Shown here in pieces: positions 1-12,637 of a stretch of DNA of 64,000 nucleotides. This stretch comes from Symsagittifera roscoffensis (lineage: Eukaryota; Xenacoelomorpha; Acoela; Convolutidae), in the NCBI RefSeq assembly GCF_963678635.1, contig NC_087066.1, forward strand, positions 30,385,301-30,449,300. Direction: 5' to 3'. A model generated the notes under the pieces. The model saw only the letters and a list, made by a program, of their open reading frames with translations, searched no databases and was not told the origin of the DNA. The position numbers and the translations under genes are program-made. Positions within the stretch are counted from its first letter, which is position 1; each line of letters begins with the position of its first letter.

Positions 1-220
1 CTACACCTACGCTTTGTGACCACACTTTATTTTTACTAAGAGGTACTCGTGGGGTGAGTAACTCTTCAAAATAACTGAACTAAAACAAAAACGCTTTTGC
101 GAAAACAACTAATTAAGATCATAACTAAGAAACTAAATTAAACAAATTTTAAAAAAAGTAAATCATAATATGCAGTATATAGATCACACACGTATACAAA
201 GACGAACATCTAAAGACTAG

Positions 221-620
221 ATGACCCCAACACACTCGATCTACAGACTGGCTAAAACACAATCTACATGCCGCTCACATCCACGACTTAAAGGATTTAA
301 AGTACGACTTGACTTCGCAGAAAAGGACTTCATTGAATCAGACCAATGGCCACCTCGATGCTCAAGTACACGTACAGATCCAAAGTTTAAGGCATTCCAT
401 CCAAACACAATCTTCACGCCACTTCCAAAACGAGAGTGATACTCAACCAGTTCTCCACAAAGGCAGAACCAGCAGTCATAGCAAACCATTTGGAAATCAG
501 ATTGCGTTCGTTGGGGATCACAGTCGTTGTCGAACGAAAAGCTAACAACTTCATATCCATGAATCCAGCATCATGCACCGTTCTTCTCCAAGAGGAATTA
601 TATCGACGACTCTAGCTTCC
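221..620 (+). pseudogene. Degenerate coding segment, probably retroelement-derived
   Basis: GC-richer than its flanks and open in shifting frames. One frame reads KVRLDFAEKDFIESDQWPPR and FKAFHPNTIFTPLPK. Near 430-610 a second frame reads FSTKAEPAVIANHLEIRL and VVVERKANNFISMNPAS. The sequence looks like one ancient reading frame broken by at least one indel. I suspect a retroelement structural protein but cannot name the family. Confidence 0.3.
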
Positions 621-734
621 TGGAGCCCTCTTCTCCAAGGAACAAGAATAAGAAAATGATGTTCGCCAAATACCAACGATCATCATCCATCCGTCAATTA
701 TCAATTATAGAAAGAAAGATAAAAACTAAGAAAC

Positions 735-985
735 TCTGTAAACCCCGGATGGGTGGAACAATAGGCCAGTATACTCTAGATCTATTGAGCCTAGCAGAGA
801 CTAGTTAAACACCCTGAGACTAACAGATATAAGAGTAAGATTAGGATCGGTATTAGACTAAGATGTTGCACGAATCTATTCGGCCGAAATAAGATAGCGT
901 GACGAGCAGACGGTGTACCCTATCCGAAATTACTCTATGAGCTCAGCAAAAGGACTTAACTCAGATTGCATTATTGTGCAATGCA
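735..985. repeat. Dispersed repeat R1, copy 1
   Basis: Shares CCCCG(A/G)ATGGGTGGAAC, a GGATTGGTATTGGACTA-type stretch and a GATAGCGTGAC...CGGTGTACCCTATCCGAA core with copies at 21085-21240 and 23225-23620. The same core also appears inside the 470-bp tandem units at 5.4-5.9 kb and, inverted, at 6462-6592. Element borders are unclear. Confidence 0.6.
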
Positions 986-1734
986 GTTAAATTAATAATT
1001 GTCCGTTTTTAAAAAATTACGACTATAGAATTTTTGAAATTTTTTTAAAGTTATTATGGCTAGTATTCTCGGTTTCAAATTTTTAAAAAATCGGGTGACA
1101 AAATCGAATTTGGTTTCAACACAATTAATAAAACAAACGAGGCAATTCTGAGAAACCTCTAGATTCGCACAACGTTGTGTTTAAAGATTCGATAATTAAT
1201 TCTACTAAGAGGCAATTCCGAGAAAAAGACTGGAACTGCGTAGAAATCAAATTACCCTGCCTCAGTTTTTTTCATTCAATTATTTGTTCCTTTCTTACGT
1301 CTTTTCATGGTTTTGTATCGTGCCAATTTTCCTTAAAGCAGACAGTTTTTTATGCAAACTGCCGAAAATTGTTGAAGTTGAAGCTCATTGCTGAAAAAGT
1401 GCTCATTTCAAAGAAATGCTTGCAAAGAGATTTACAGAGATTTACAGAAATTGACTTCAACAAATTTCTACGCAATCTTTCACCTTTTGGACATTTGCAT
1501 TACGGTGAATGTTTCTTATAAGTCTTCTAAAACTGAAGTTTTAATAGGTTTTTTTTATTTTACTGCGCTCAATCAGTTATCCTGGTTAAATAGCAGCTTC
1601 CGCTTTATAAAACAAGAAAAAGGGAGACAACGCTCGAGGAGGGAGTATGGGGTGGGTCGTGGAAGGAAAAACAGTTTTGGTGACATTTTAATGTGGGGTA
1701 GGTTCAAAGAAAAAATCCTTTCTTGACGTCTTTA

Positions 1735-3060
1735 TGGAATTTCACAAATCAAACACTTCACAAAATGAAAGTAATTTTAATGGAATTTCGCGGACAAAAA
1801 AACACTCCTTAGCTAAACGGGATATCTTAATAAAAATAGAACTTTCTTCAAATTCTCCAAGCTATTTAAGCTTCAAATTTGCTTGTTAGTTTGCTTCTTA
1901 TTTAAGCCTCTTAGTTTGCTTCAAATTTCACAAATCAAACACTTCACAAAATAAAAGTAATATTAATGGAATTTCGCGGACAAAAAAAACTCCTCAGCTA
2001 AACGGGATGTCTTAATCAAAATAGAACTTACTACAAAATAATTTATCCTATTTCGTTAGGAAAGAAATTCACAAATCAAACACTTCACAAAATAAAAGTA
2101 ATTTTAATGGAATTTCGCGGACCAAAAAAAACTCCTCAGCTAAACGGGATGTCTTAATAAAAATACAATTTTCTACAAAAGAGTTTATCCTATTTTGTTA
2201 GTAAAGAAATTTTTTCAGGAAAGTCCACATTTTTGTCATAAAATATCCTTATGAATGACTATCATCCATGATTTTCTATTGCGGCAACTATTCCGGACAG
2301 AAAAAACTCCTCAGTTAAACGGGATGCCTTAATAAAACTAGAATTTTTTACAAAAGAATTTGTCCTATTTCGTTAGGAAAGAATTTCACAAATCATACAC
2401 TTCACAAAATATAAGTAATTTTAATGGAATTTCGCGGAAAAAAAACTCTTCAGCTAAACGGGATGTCTTATTAAAAATAGAACTTTCTACAAAAGATTTT
2501 ATCCTTTTTCGTTAGAAGACATTCACAAATGAAACACTCCACAAAATAAAAATAATTTTAATGGAATGTCTCGGACAAAAAAACTCCTCAGCTAAACGGG
2601 ATGTCTTAATAAAAATAGAACTTTCTTCAAAAGAATTTATCCTATTTCGCTAGGAAACAATTTCACAAATCAAAAAATTTACAAAATGCAAGTAATTTTA
2701 ATGGAATTTCGCGGACAAAAAACTCCTCAGCTAAAGGGGATGTCCTAATAAAAATAGAACTTTCTAAAAAAGAATTTATCCTATTTCATTAGGAAACAAG
2801 TTTTCTCAGGAAAGTCGACATTTTTGTCATAAAATATCCTTATGAATGATTATCATCCATGATTTTCTATTGCGGCAACTATTCCGGACAAAAAAATGTC
2901 CTCAGCTAAACGGGATGTTTTAATAAAAATAGAGGTTTCTACAGAAAATTTTATCCTATTTCGTTAGTAAACAAACTTTCTCAGGAAAGTCGACATTTTT
3001 GTCATAAAATATCCTTATGAATGATTTTCATCCATGAATTTCTATTGCGGCAACTATGCC
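1735..3060. repeat. Tandem repeat array, about 8 units of ~138-180 bp
   Basis: The motif CAGCTAAACGGGATG with variants recurs near 1806, 1990, 2133, 2307, 2448, 2586, 2724 and 2898. Short units are about 138-142 bp. Longer ones carry an extra block containing TCAGGAAAGTCGACATTTTTG and ATTGCGGCAACTATTCCGGA. Each unit also has a CACAAATCAAACACTTCACA segment. No coding content. Confidence 0.85.
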
Positions 3061-4030
3061 TCCCCCTCTTCAATCATGAAACTTTACATTCGTTCGTGAA
3101 ATTTTGTTTGTTTTCTAGTTATTTAAGCTTAGTATGCTTGAGAACAATAAATGAAAAAGATAAAATTAAAGGATGTTTTGAAACTAAACGACAGCAATTA
3201 AAGCAAACTAAAAATAAAGCTATGTTTAGACAATAGTTTGCATGCAAATTGCATGGAAATTTTTTCCGGAGTGCGGTCTGTAAACTTGCGAAAATAATTT
3301 TTTATTTATTAATTTCTTCTTTGTCTCAGTTTTGATTGGTTAATATAGTATTTGTCTGCTTACTGACGAGTATGAATAGTTAACCCCTTTTCTAGACCTA
3401 AATTAGTTTCATTTGAAAGAACAATGATTTTTCAACCACACCTCAGGTTATTAATTGTCAGGGCTGTATAATTTATGCATTTCAAAAATGCAAAACGCTA
3501 GTTCGATATTGTGTTTTAGAATGAGTTTATAATATATTTTCTGACCAGTTATGTATTACTATGTTCTTCTTAATTTTGTGTAACTCTAAGCAAGAAACTT
3601 TGTTGGCCCTATTAGTTTCATCAAAAAATCCTTTTGTTACTAAAAGTTATTGCCTAAACCCATAGTTATGGATCGTAAAAATTGCTAAATAATTTTCTAC
3701 GTCCACCCCTGTTTAGATCTATCATGCAAACCTGAATTGAAATTTCATGAAAAAAAATCTATGATTATTGAGTTTCAAGGTCAATATCCACAAATTAAAA
3801 ATGGATATAATTTTACTATTTTTCCGAGGCAACAAAATTCATTTTTAGTCCATTATAATGGATTCTTTTTTAACGTTTGTGGACACTGACAATAAAACTC
3901 AATTAAAACAGATTATTCTCAACTTTATTGAGATCCAAAGTTGAACTTTTATACGTTTTAAACTAAAGTTTGGTATTTTTGGTTGTTTTATAACTTTAAT
4001 AATTTTATTTCTTAAATTTTTTATTTTACT
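3061..4030. other. AT-rich stretch without recognisable gene
   Basis: Short open frames only. Nothing beyond simple AT-rich sequence and one CCATTATAATGG dyad near 3852 that belongs to the dyad family described at 43.1 kb. Confidence 0.5.
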
Positions 4031-4039
4031 CAATAGCTG

Positions 4040-4420
4040 AATTTTGTTCCTTTCAACATTTGCCCGCTTCGATCCCCTCCAATGTTTGCCCCTTTGCCCC
4101 TATTGTACGCTTAAACTCGCCATCCTCCACCTGAATCAATTCCAACCCTGATCCCACCCGAACCTATCCCGCCTCCACCAAATGAATCCCAACTGAACCA
4201 ACCCCCCACACCCACCCTACCTGAACCGGATCAGAGGGTTGTTGGTTCAGGTGCGAGGGTCTGGTGATTCGGCTGGGGGGGGGGGGCGGCTGTTGGTTAA
4301 GGTGTGTGGGGGAATTGTATCTTTAAGGCCAGGTGGTGAAGGGGTTCAGGTGTGGGTGTGAGAAGGGGGCAGGGGTGGTTGTTGTAAGGGAGCAAAGGGC
4401 CAAACGTTAATCATTTGTTA
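4040..4420. repeat. C-rich/G-rich foldback repeat
   Basis: A pyrimidine-rich left half (GCCCCTTTGCCCC, CCTGAACC motifs) faces a purine-rich right half (GGTTCAGGTG, a run of about 13 G). This makes an imperfect inverted repeat. A related block at 50785-50945 has the same GGTTCAGGTGG and GGGGCAAAGGGGCAAA motifs. Both are followed by a CTAAACTTTGCGCGACACGA-like stretch (4435-4465 and 51057-51085), so they are copies of one element. Confidence 0.6.
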
Positions 4421-4719
4421 AGAGCAGTCATTCTAGAAAAGTTTTGCACGACACGAAACAAACAAAAAAGTTGAAAAAAATCTATTTTAATGTAATTTGT
4501 ATTGGTTTCATAATCCATTATAACGGATTTCAATTTTATTATTATTCTAGATTTCAAATGAATAAAATTATGTTTCGCGAGAAAAAATGGAATAAAAGTG
4601 GTCATTTTTTAAACCAATTTTGTTGGCTAAGCCTAACATAGGAATCGATTATATTAGCAATGTTTTAGGGCACAAAAATGCATTATAATCATTTTTTTCC
4701 CAATTTTCTTAGATGCGGG

Positions 4720-4835
4720 AAGAGCTCTAAAGCTTGATTTGTATCCTGATTGAGTTATTTGTTCATCATTTTGTTTGTTTGGTTGTATTTTCTTTCAATC
4801 TGGGTGAAACTAATTAAAATAAAAGCCGAAACAAA
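4720..4835. repeat. Dispersed repeat, copy shared with 23640-23760
   Basis: GAGCTCTAAAGCTTGATTTG followed by CCTGATTGAGTTA and TTCATCATTTTGTTTG is nearly repeated at 23640-23760, where it directly follows repeat R1. Not coding. Confidence 0.7.
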
Positions 4836-5008
4836 AACAATTGAAGTTTTGTTATGACGCAAATAATTTATGGCGCAAATTACAAACAAAAAATACACAC
4901 ACTTAACCCGCTCACGGCAGAACTAATTTTTAACCAAAAATAATTCCAGCAAAAATAAGTCAAATGAGCATTACAGGGCCAAACTATGCACTAGATAGAC
5001 GCACAATT

Positions 5009-6236
5009 TTGTGTCTGTATGTTCATGGGTTCCAGAGACAAGTCTTAAAACATGTTGAAATGTGTTAAATGTTGTCGGAACAATCAAAGAGAATGAAATA
5101 CAAACAAAGAACAAAGGGAACGTCCTTGTTTAGGATTCTGCTTACAATTCACAAATTACACAGTTCGGCCTTGTAATGACTTAACTTCCCGGGTCGAAAT
5201 CTTGACTGTTTTTTGACATTGTCGGTCGCGGATATGTTAAGCAAGCTTTTAAGTAGACACATAATGAAATTAGTCGCGGCCGTCAAATAATTAGTCATCT
5301 TTAAGGCATCTTCAAATAATAAACATAAGTGCAAGACAAAAATTGGTTCTGGATTAAAAAGTTGTACGAATCTATCCGGCCGAAAATAACATACCGTCGA
5401 GAAAAAACGGTGTACCCTATCCGAAATTCATACGAGAAGGCCACTCCTGAAATAGAGCCATATGTGTCCGTATGTTCATTGTGTCTGTATGTTCATGGGT
5501 TCCGGAGACAAGTCTGAAAACATGTTGAATTGTGTGAAATGTTGTCGGAACAAACAAAGAGAATGAAATACAAACAAAAAACAAAGGGAACGTCCTTGTT
5601 GAGGATTCCGCTTACAATTCACAAATTACACAATTTGGCCTCGTAATGACTTAACTTCCCGGGTCAAAACCTTGACTATTTTTGACATTGTCGGTCGCGG
5701 AAATGTTAACCAAGCTTTTGAGTAGACACATAATGAAATTAGTCGCGGCCGTCAAATAATTAATCATCTTTGAGGTATCTTCAAATAAAAAATATAAGTG
5801 CAATATAAAAATTGGTTCTGGACTAAAAAGTTGTACGAATCTATCCGGCCGAAAATAACATACCGTGGAGAACAAACGGTGTACCCTATCCAAAATTCAT
5901 AGGAGAAGGCCACTCCTGAAATAGAGCCATATGTATCCGTATGTTCATTGTGTCTGTATGTTCATGGGTTCCAGAGACAAGTCTGAAAACATGTTGAAAT
6001 GTGTGAAATGTTGTCGGAACAAACAAAGAGATTGAAATACAAACAAAGAACAAAAGGAACGTCCTTGTTGAGCATTCCGCTTACAATTCACAAATTACAC
6101 AGTTTGGCCTCGTGATGACTTAACTTCCCGGGTCAAAACCTTAACTTTTTTTTTACATTGTTGGTCGCGGAAATGTTAACCAGCTTTTAAGTAGACACAT
6201 AATGAAATTAGTCGCGGCCGTCAAATAATTAGTCAC
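5009..6236. repeat. Tandem array of ~470-bp units (about 2.6 copies)
   Basis: TTGTGTCTGTATGTTCATGG starts units at about 5009, 5479 and 5948. Units share GTCGGAACAA, TTAACTTCCCGGGTC, GTCGCGGCCGTCAAATAATT and a CCGGCCGAAAATAACATACC core. Only scattered base changes separate them. Short open frames inside are by-products of the repeat. Confidence 0.9.
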
Positions 6237-6461
6237 GTTGAGTTTATCGATCACTTTTTTTATGCTCAATTTTTCCTTTTGAAATAATTCCTCAGTAGAT
6301 TGTTTAACCGCGTCGAAGTTTTTCGAAACGGTTTTCTTCAGTCGTATTTGCCCAATCGCTCTTAATTTTTTTGTTCGCGCCGATTGCCGGTAACTTTTTT
6401 TTCGGTCGCGCCGGTCGCGCTGGTTGCGGTTAACTTTCCTTCGGCCGCGGTCACATTTGGC

Positions 6462-6592
6462 TCTATTTCAGGAGTGGCCTTCTCATATGAATTTCGGATA
6501 GGGTACATCGTCTGTTCTCCACGGTATGTTAATTTCGGCCGGATAGATTGGTACAAGTTTTTAGTCCAGAACCAATCTTTATCTTGCACTTA
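6462..6592 (-). repeat. Inverted partial copy of the 470-bp unit
   Basis: Reverse complement of the 5330-5460 part of the unit: it carries TTTCAGGAGTGGCCTTCTC, GTTCTCCACGGTATGTTA and ACCAATCTTTATCTTGCA. It sits about 225 bp after the last direct unit, making a tail-to-tail arrangement. Confidence 0.85.
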
Positions 6593-6599
6593 AATTTCC

Positions 6600-9500
6600 T
6601 AGTACTTTTGTGTATATACTGGTATTCTTGCGAGGTTAGAGGAGAGAAAAAAGGAACTTATTTCAGTCTGTATTACGCTTTCTCTGGCTGGAACTATGAA
6701 TAGTTTGAGCACTACAATTTATCGTAAGTTTGATTAATGGATTTTGATTGGTTACTTCCAGTAAATTTACAGTGACAAATATTAAGATATAAAACAACTT
6801 GTATTCTGGTTCCTTCCATACGGGTTATAGGAATTTGTTTAAATAAAAATTTTTTTCTTGTGAAAAATGGATGAAGTATCTTCTAAAGTCTACGAGGAGA
6901 GTGTAGATTGATTGTGTCAGCAAAGTTTATGTGATGAGATTGAGAGATTGCTGTGAATCCGAAAAGATTTTGTTGAAGTTGCTGATTTGTGTTAATGAAG
7001 AGTGAATTTCGTAGATTGAAGCGAGACTACATGCCTTCTCTATTATTCGTTCGTTTTGATAAAGTAGCGAGACAAAGGGTTGACTTTTCTGAGTGAAGCC
7101 CTAAATGACAAGGATGGTTGCGTTTTGACATCGAGTTGCCTTTTATTTGGTTTCAATGGATGACTTTGCTGCGATATCGGCTGACTGATAGCGGCGTATA
7201 CTTTATATCCTATTAGGGTTTTCACTGCATCAAGCAAAATCATTAGACTTGCCATTGCAAAGTCGGAATGTCTTCAAGTTTCTACCTCCATTTTACTGCT
7301 AGTTTTTTTGCTCTATAAAAATTTAACATTTTAAGCATCTGCACTTTAGTGGTTCAGGTTAACTTAGGATCTAATTAGTTGTTTTCGCCAAAGCATTTTT
7401 AGTTAGTTCAATTATTTTGAAGACTTCGCAATAACAATATGAGTCGCGTTCTAAGCACATGCTAAAGATGTCCTATGAAGTGCTGGTGAGTTAGGCCAGT
7501 TTGGGTTTTCTTTGAGTTGAATATTTTTTGCACAATTTTTTTTCAGGTGTTTGATCAATTGTTTCTGTGGTTGCGTCCTTTTGGTTTAAAAAGCTTTAAG
7601 TTTTCATGGGATCTTAATAGCAAATTGAATCGTGTTTTAAAGTAAAAACTTATCCAATTTTAATCTGGTTGGGGTGTAGTGGGATTGTCATGCAAAAAAT
7701 ATTAGTGCGGTGGATTTAGTAAGCTGCGTTGGTTATCTAGGCCTTATTCCTTATTTCAACCGGTTTAAGGCACAGTTTGAAATGCTTGAAAGCTATTATA
7801 TACTTTTATCCGTTAGTTTGCAATATTTGAATTTTCATCCATTCCTTATAAATGTCATGCGACATTTTTTCAAAGTTTAAACAGCTTATACTAATGTGGG
7901 CAATTTCAAGGGGCGAGTCGAAGAGATTTTACAAAGTTTCTGCACATAAAAAAGTTATTTTTTCCTTAACTTTTACTCGATTGTTATTTACTACAGTGTA
8001 TGACAATTTTACTATTTCAAATTTACTAATTTACTGCTCAGTTATAAATTTGATTATACATTTAAATTTACTGCGATCGTTTTTAAGAAAATCATTGATA
8101 AAAATCTTTCTAAACTTTCTTTGATTCTCTTGAACTTTAGAAAACTATGATTAAAATCTTGAAAATTGGTAATTTTCAAAAAAAACAAGATGGCGAGTAA
8201 ATTAGTCGAACTAATTAGTAAAGAACAAACGAATGTATCTTTTTATAGTATTGGTGTCGACAAAATATATTCTGGTGGAAAGAGTATCTGTAGTTGGTGA
8301 TTGCGTTTAAAGCTTTGTTAAGATGCTGATTTCATTTTTACTGCCTTACTGCTGCATGAGTGGCTAAAAAAGATCTTATCGTTTGTAATCTTGAGTTTTT
8401 TCGGGACCGTTGTATATTCGTGGTGAGTTTTTGTTTTAGATTATGGTTAAATTTTGTGCCGTAGATGTTTTCTTATAGTGGAATTCCAACAGAAGGATTG
8501 TTTTTGAGTTGGATGAAAATGGGGCCGGAGTCTGCAAAGGGAACGTGTTAGTGAGGTAGTAAAATATATGTTTTCGGACGGAGTTGTAGTTGTGGAGGAT
8601 TCCAAGTAATTTAATACTTTTTTTGAAATGAAAAATTGAAAATATATACATTGGCGTGTACTTAGAACTTGAAAAAAGTATCAGTGGTGTAGATTGCGCA
8701 AACAGTAACTTTGTAGAAAGTGAAGTGCCGTTGAATGAGTAGAACTTAAATTTTGGGTGGGTTAGTTTCATTTTCAACAATAATTCAATTGAGCAATTAT
8801 CATCTCGCTCTTTAGATTTACGAAAATTAATTGATAGTTGCAAAAAATCAAAACGGCTTAAATATGATTAATAAGCTCTGGTGTTTTTAGTAATTGACTG
8901 ATGACTTGATTGAATTTTTTGTTAGCGCTATGTAAATCGAAAAGTTAATCACTTTTGTGCTAATTAACTTTTCTGTGAGTTGTGTTTTTACTGCAGATTC
9001 GTTGTCGTATGGCTTTTTTTTTTGTTTTATATCTCAGTGTAGTCGTAAACTGCGATGGTGAAACGCTTGGTTGACATTACGTGCAATGAAATGGCTGAAA
9101 ACTTGTGATATGCCAAGGTTAGTAAAATTATTTAGCTGTGTATTGTTAGTGAGTTGGTGGAGATCTGTTAGAAAAATTTATCGTCATCTGGTTTGCGAAT
9201 TTTTTCACTAAGGAGATCGATGAAGCTATAGAAGCAAATTCAAGGATTCGTGAGAATTAGCGTGTATTCGTCATTTTTAGATTCGCTCTGGCTTGGGGTT
9301 TCTTGGCTCCTATAACATTTTTGTAGAAAAAATGGGACGTTTACAAATACAATATCGTGCACGATAGTATGTCTAGGATGGTTGCTTCCGAGGAGTCTAG
9401 ATGCGGAAGGGCGGTTAACCAAGTATCTGAGTGGGGTTGAGTGATAGATTTTTTCATGAGCATACCTTGTGCTGGGGTGGGAGTGTTGCAATTAAATGAT

Positions 9501-10260
9501 ATGGATGTTTCTGAAGGTGGAGTGGAATGATTAATTTCTGTATGGTTGTTCTTGGTAAGTATTGTGGATCGGTTTTTGATGTAGTAAGTAGTAGATATTG
9601 GAGATGAAATGGGGGGTCCCTGCAGATCCCCATGTTTTAAGATAGGGAACAGATCATCCGTTCTGCAGGCTATCTGTTAATATTGGGTATAGAGTCAGGG
9701 ATGTTTTAAAATAGAGAATTTAATTGGGAAGGTTTCGCGGTTTGTGTAAGGGTAGGATAATAGTAGGAAAAACGGTATTTGTTTTTTGTTTGGTTTTTGT
9801 TTGGAAATCTTGGTTCTTTTTGGAAGAAAATTTTGCGCGCGTTATCTAATTAGTAAATATCGATGATTAATTTTCTGTGGATTGTAGAATGAACATTTGT
9901 CTTTAGTTTTTTGATTCATGGTAACTGAACCTTAAGAGTTTTTTAGTTAAGAGTTTTTTGAAAATCTTAAACACACGATAAGTTTTGATATAATTTGACT
10001 CCATAATTTTTATTAGATAACCTTACTCATTAAAACAGTACTCTATTTATCTGAAACTATGCTAAAATCTAAGTGAAACGAGTCTGAAACTTCAAAATAC
10101 TCCGAGTAATTGTAATATTCATCAAGCTGGACTCAGTAATTGTTCAAAAATATCTTTTTATTTTATAGTATATGCGTTTACCAGAAAGTTAACCAAACAA
10201 AATCCCTGTACGCAAGCCACCAATGTATCTCTCCCTATGAAATAAAGAATTTGGATCGGT
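6600..10260. other. No recognisable gene; plus strand T/G-rich
   Basis: The longest open frame is 135 codons on minus (8843-8436) and an 83-codon minus frame lies at 9491-9240. Neither has motifs I recognise. The minus strand is A/C-rich and Pro/Thr-coding around 9240-9800, as in decayed retroelement coding strands, but no domain could be identified. Confidence 0.4.
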
Positions 10261-10561
10261 TTCCATTTTGGAGTTTTACAAAAAATTGAAGTCGATTGTT
10301 GGTGGTCATATCATCAATCAGAACCTTCGAGCAAAAGCAACATTATCAAAAATGTATAATTTTTACAATTTTACAGGCTCAATAAAAACTATTGTAAAAC
10401 TTCGTTCTATTCTTTTTTGTTTTATTCATACTCACCATTTCGTGGAGTGTGTTTGGAGTCGGCTGAATGTGTTTTCCATTGCCATGTAGAATTTTATTTT
10501 CACAAGAAGAATTCTTCTTCTTAAATGAACACTCAGTTCCTCGCTGCTTTATGTATGAAAA

Positions 10562-10740
10562 CTACAATTCAGCCAATTTAAATTCCACAGGCTTTACGAT
10601 GTCTTGACGCATCTTTACGTGAATAGTCTCTAGCACTTTCAAAACATGATTTTCTCTCGTTTCTATTTGGTGGCGACGTCTCAAAAAATGATGAAAGAAC
10701 GTGAAGTGAAATAGGAGATTTCGAACGTTCCAAAAAGTTG
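10562..10740 (-). other. Coding-like segment, possibly a second BAR-type exon
   Basis: Minus-strand frame containing RRRHQIETRENHVLKVLETI then HVKMRQDIVKPVEFKLAEL and a TAG stop. Charged, helix-forming and GC-richer than the flanks. The IVKPVEF stretch recalls the (V/I)xxP(L/V) turn of BAR/F-BAR helices and the segment at 24.7 kb. No splice site was clear. A second frame is also open, so this is weak. Confidence 0.25.
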
Positions 10741-11971
10741 GTAAAAGAATTGAATAGCCCAAAATAATGAATAAGTAAATAAAAACTGCATCGTTCTTAA
10801 ACAATTGATTTGAAAGTTTAATGGAACGTGATTGAAATTTGTTCTATTCAGTGCAGCTGAAATATAAATTAACCAATCTGATTGGAGATTGAAAAACCAA
10901 AGAAAAAAATCTGAAAAATTTGATATGAGCCAAATATAATCAATCTTATTTATCATGGAACTTGCTTTCAACATTTTTGCTATCAACCAAAGAGAATCCA
11001 GCCCTAATTATTCTGAAAATATCAACAGTTCTGATATTAAACAATAAGTTCCGAGCCTTTCCCACAAGGTAATCTCTTAAACATTTCATTATCGAGTTTC
11101 GCTTAAAATGGAAAATTAAGCCATTGTGATATCAACCAATCAGATTTTCAAAAGTTTATTTGATGAAGTAGTCACAGTAATTTTTAAAAGTAATTTTGAT
11201 CGAAGATTAGTAGAACGCCTACCAAAAAGCAATTTTAAAATCAATCAATAACTTCATTTCATTCAAATTTCATGTTTTTTACTTTATATATTAGGACTTT
11301 CTATCGCTTATTTTTAACTAAAGATCATTCAACTTGATACCATTCTTGTAATCAAAATCATTGTTCTTAAACTCCGCGTCTCCAGATTTAATAACGCTCC
11401 AACTGAAATACTTTTAAAGCAGAATTTTTTGTAGCTAAAATAAAATGTATTTTTCTAAAAATCGCTATGATTTCCAGCAACAACAGATTTTTACAATTTT
11501 TTTCGAAAATTTTTTCGTAATTTTAAAAACTTGTTTTAAAAAATCCAACAAGTTGCATTGTGTTTCCACAACTTAACATCTAACTTGTGTTGTTGGAACC
11601 AATCGAAATGTCGATTATTGAAAAGTCATTTAAAACAATCAATGAAATACAAAAACTGAAAAAACTGATAGATTTTTCAGCTAAAAACACTTTCTTGTTT
11701 GTAATACTGTTCATATAGGTCAAATTATGATTGAAAATTTTTTGTTTTTGAAAAGACAGAAGAACAAATTTTTGAAAATTAATTTCTTCAAAAATTTTTG
11801 GAAAATCAACCTACATTTGGTTTATGCGTAAGGTCAGTTTCAATTAAATTGTTTGTTTAGTCGGAATATTTTAGAGTCAAAGTTTCTAGCTTCAAATGTC
11901 CAGTTCAGTGCGGAAAAAAATTTTGAACCGAAATCACTTCAATTGCCAAGCATACAAAGCATCATAAAGCA

Positions 11972-12177
11972 TTATTGAACTTTACAATTATCAACAAACA
12001 TAAATTTTCTGAAAATGTGAGACAGTTTTTTGAATTGAGTCAAAGTAAAGTTGACATAAGCAACTTGCTTCAAAACTTCATTTTCTTTTGCAGTGAAGAA
12101 TGAAATCTGAACATGGAGTGTCTCTTTCACACAGTACTTCTTGATTGTGGCACACACCCTCCTCTTGTCGTATGTTG
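11972..12177 (-). CDS. Putative last exon of a BAR-domain gene (CIBAR/FAM92-like helix 3)
   Basis: After the acceptor GGAATCAG (minus strand) the frame reads TYDKRRVCATIKKYC, then VKETLHVQISFFTAKENEVL and AYVNF, and stops at TAA. The segment is GC-richer than its surroundings at its 5' end. The spacing F..K..EV....AY.N recalls the last long helix of CIBAR/FAM92 BAR proteins, which bend membranes at the ciliary base and mitochondria. That match is by eye from family knowledge and is not proven. The far C-terminal part is AT-rich and could be intron read-through. Confidence 0.35.
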
Positions 12178-12538
12178 CTGATTCCTATACTTTATTACAG
12201 ATGCCGAGCTCCTGATCCATAATTGATCCTGTACAAGGTTTGGCTTCATATATAGGATCGAGGCAAAGGTTTCAGCATCGTGATTGATAGTATTCTATAT
12301 TGTTGATATCCTTTCTCTTTCTTTTCCGCCAAGATTTGTTGGGATTTTTCAAATTGTCCTGTTTCGTTTTTCTTTACCAATTGGAAGCAGGTTTCAAAGT
12401 AAAATTTTCCAATTGTAGGATTCCACTTGAAGTAGTACCAAATAAAGAAAATTTTTGTATGCAATTTCCATATAAGGAAATTGCGTAGGTGTTACTTCTA
12501 TTGAACCCACGTTTTCTCCGCAAAAACTATTTTTTTAG

Positions 12539-12637
12539 ATGGCAGCTGCTTCTTTTTTTTCACTTCATCTTTTGTGGGAGCCAAAGAGGTCTTATAAAAA
12601 CCTTCTTGCCAGCTCCACGGCACTCTTTGGGTCAGAG
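12539..12637 (+). CDS. Putative small exon, unrecognised
   Basis: Exactly 33 codons between a strong acceptor (ATTTTTTTAG) and a strong donor (GAG|GTGAGA), opening with ATG: MAAASFFSLHLLWEPKRS then a Leu/Ser-rich run. Both splice signals and the ATG context are good. The same stretch is partly open in a second frame. No homology recognised. Confidence 0.35.

Noticed and set aside
1-53. Possible exon end (open frame up to GGG|GTGAGT)
   Set aside because: Only 17 codons are visible and there is no recognisable family; the strong donor alone is not enough.
5329-5517. Small frames repeated at 5.3, 5.8 and 6.4 kb
   Set aside because: They recur because the DNA repeats in tandem; the frames are short and broken differently in each copy.
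8436-8843. Longest open frame on the left side (135 codons, minus)
   Set aside because: No motif, AT/low-complexity composition, and no splice or promoter context.
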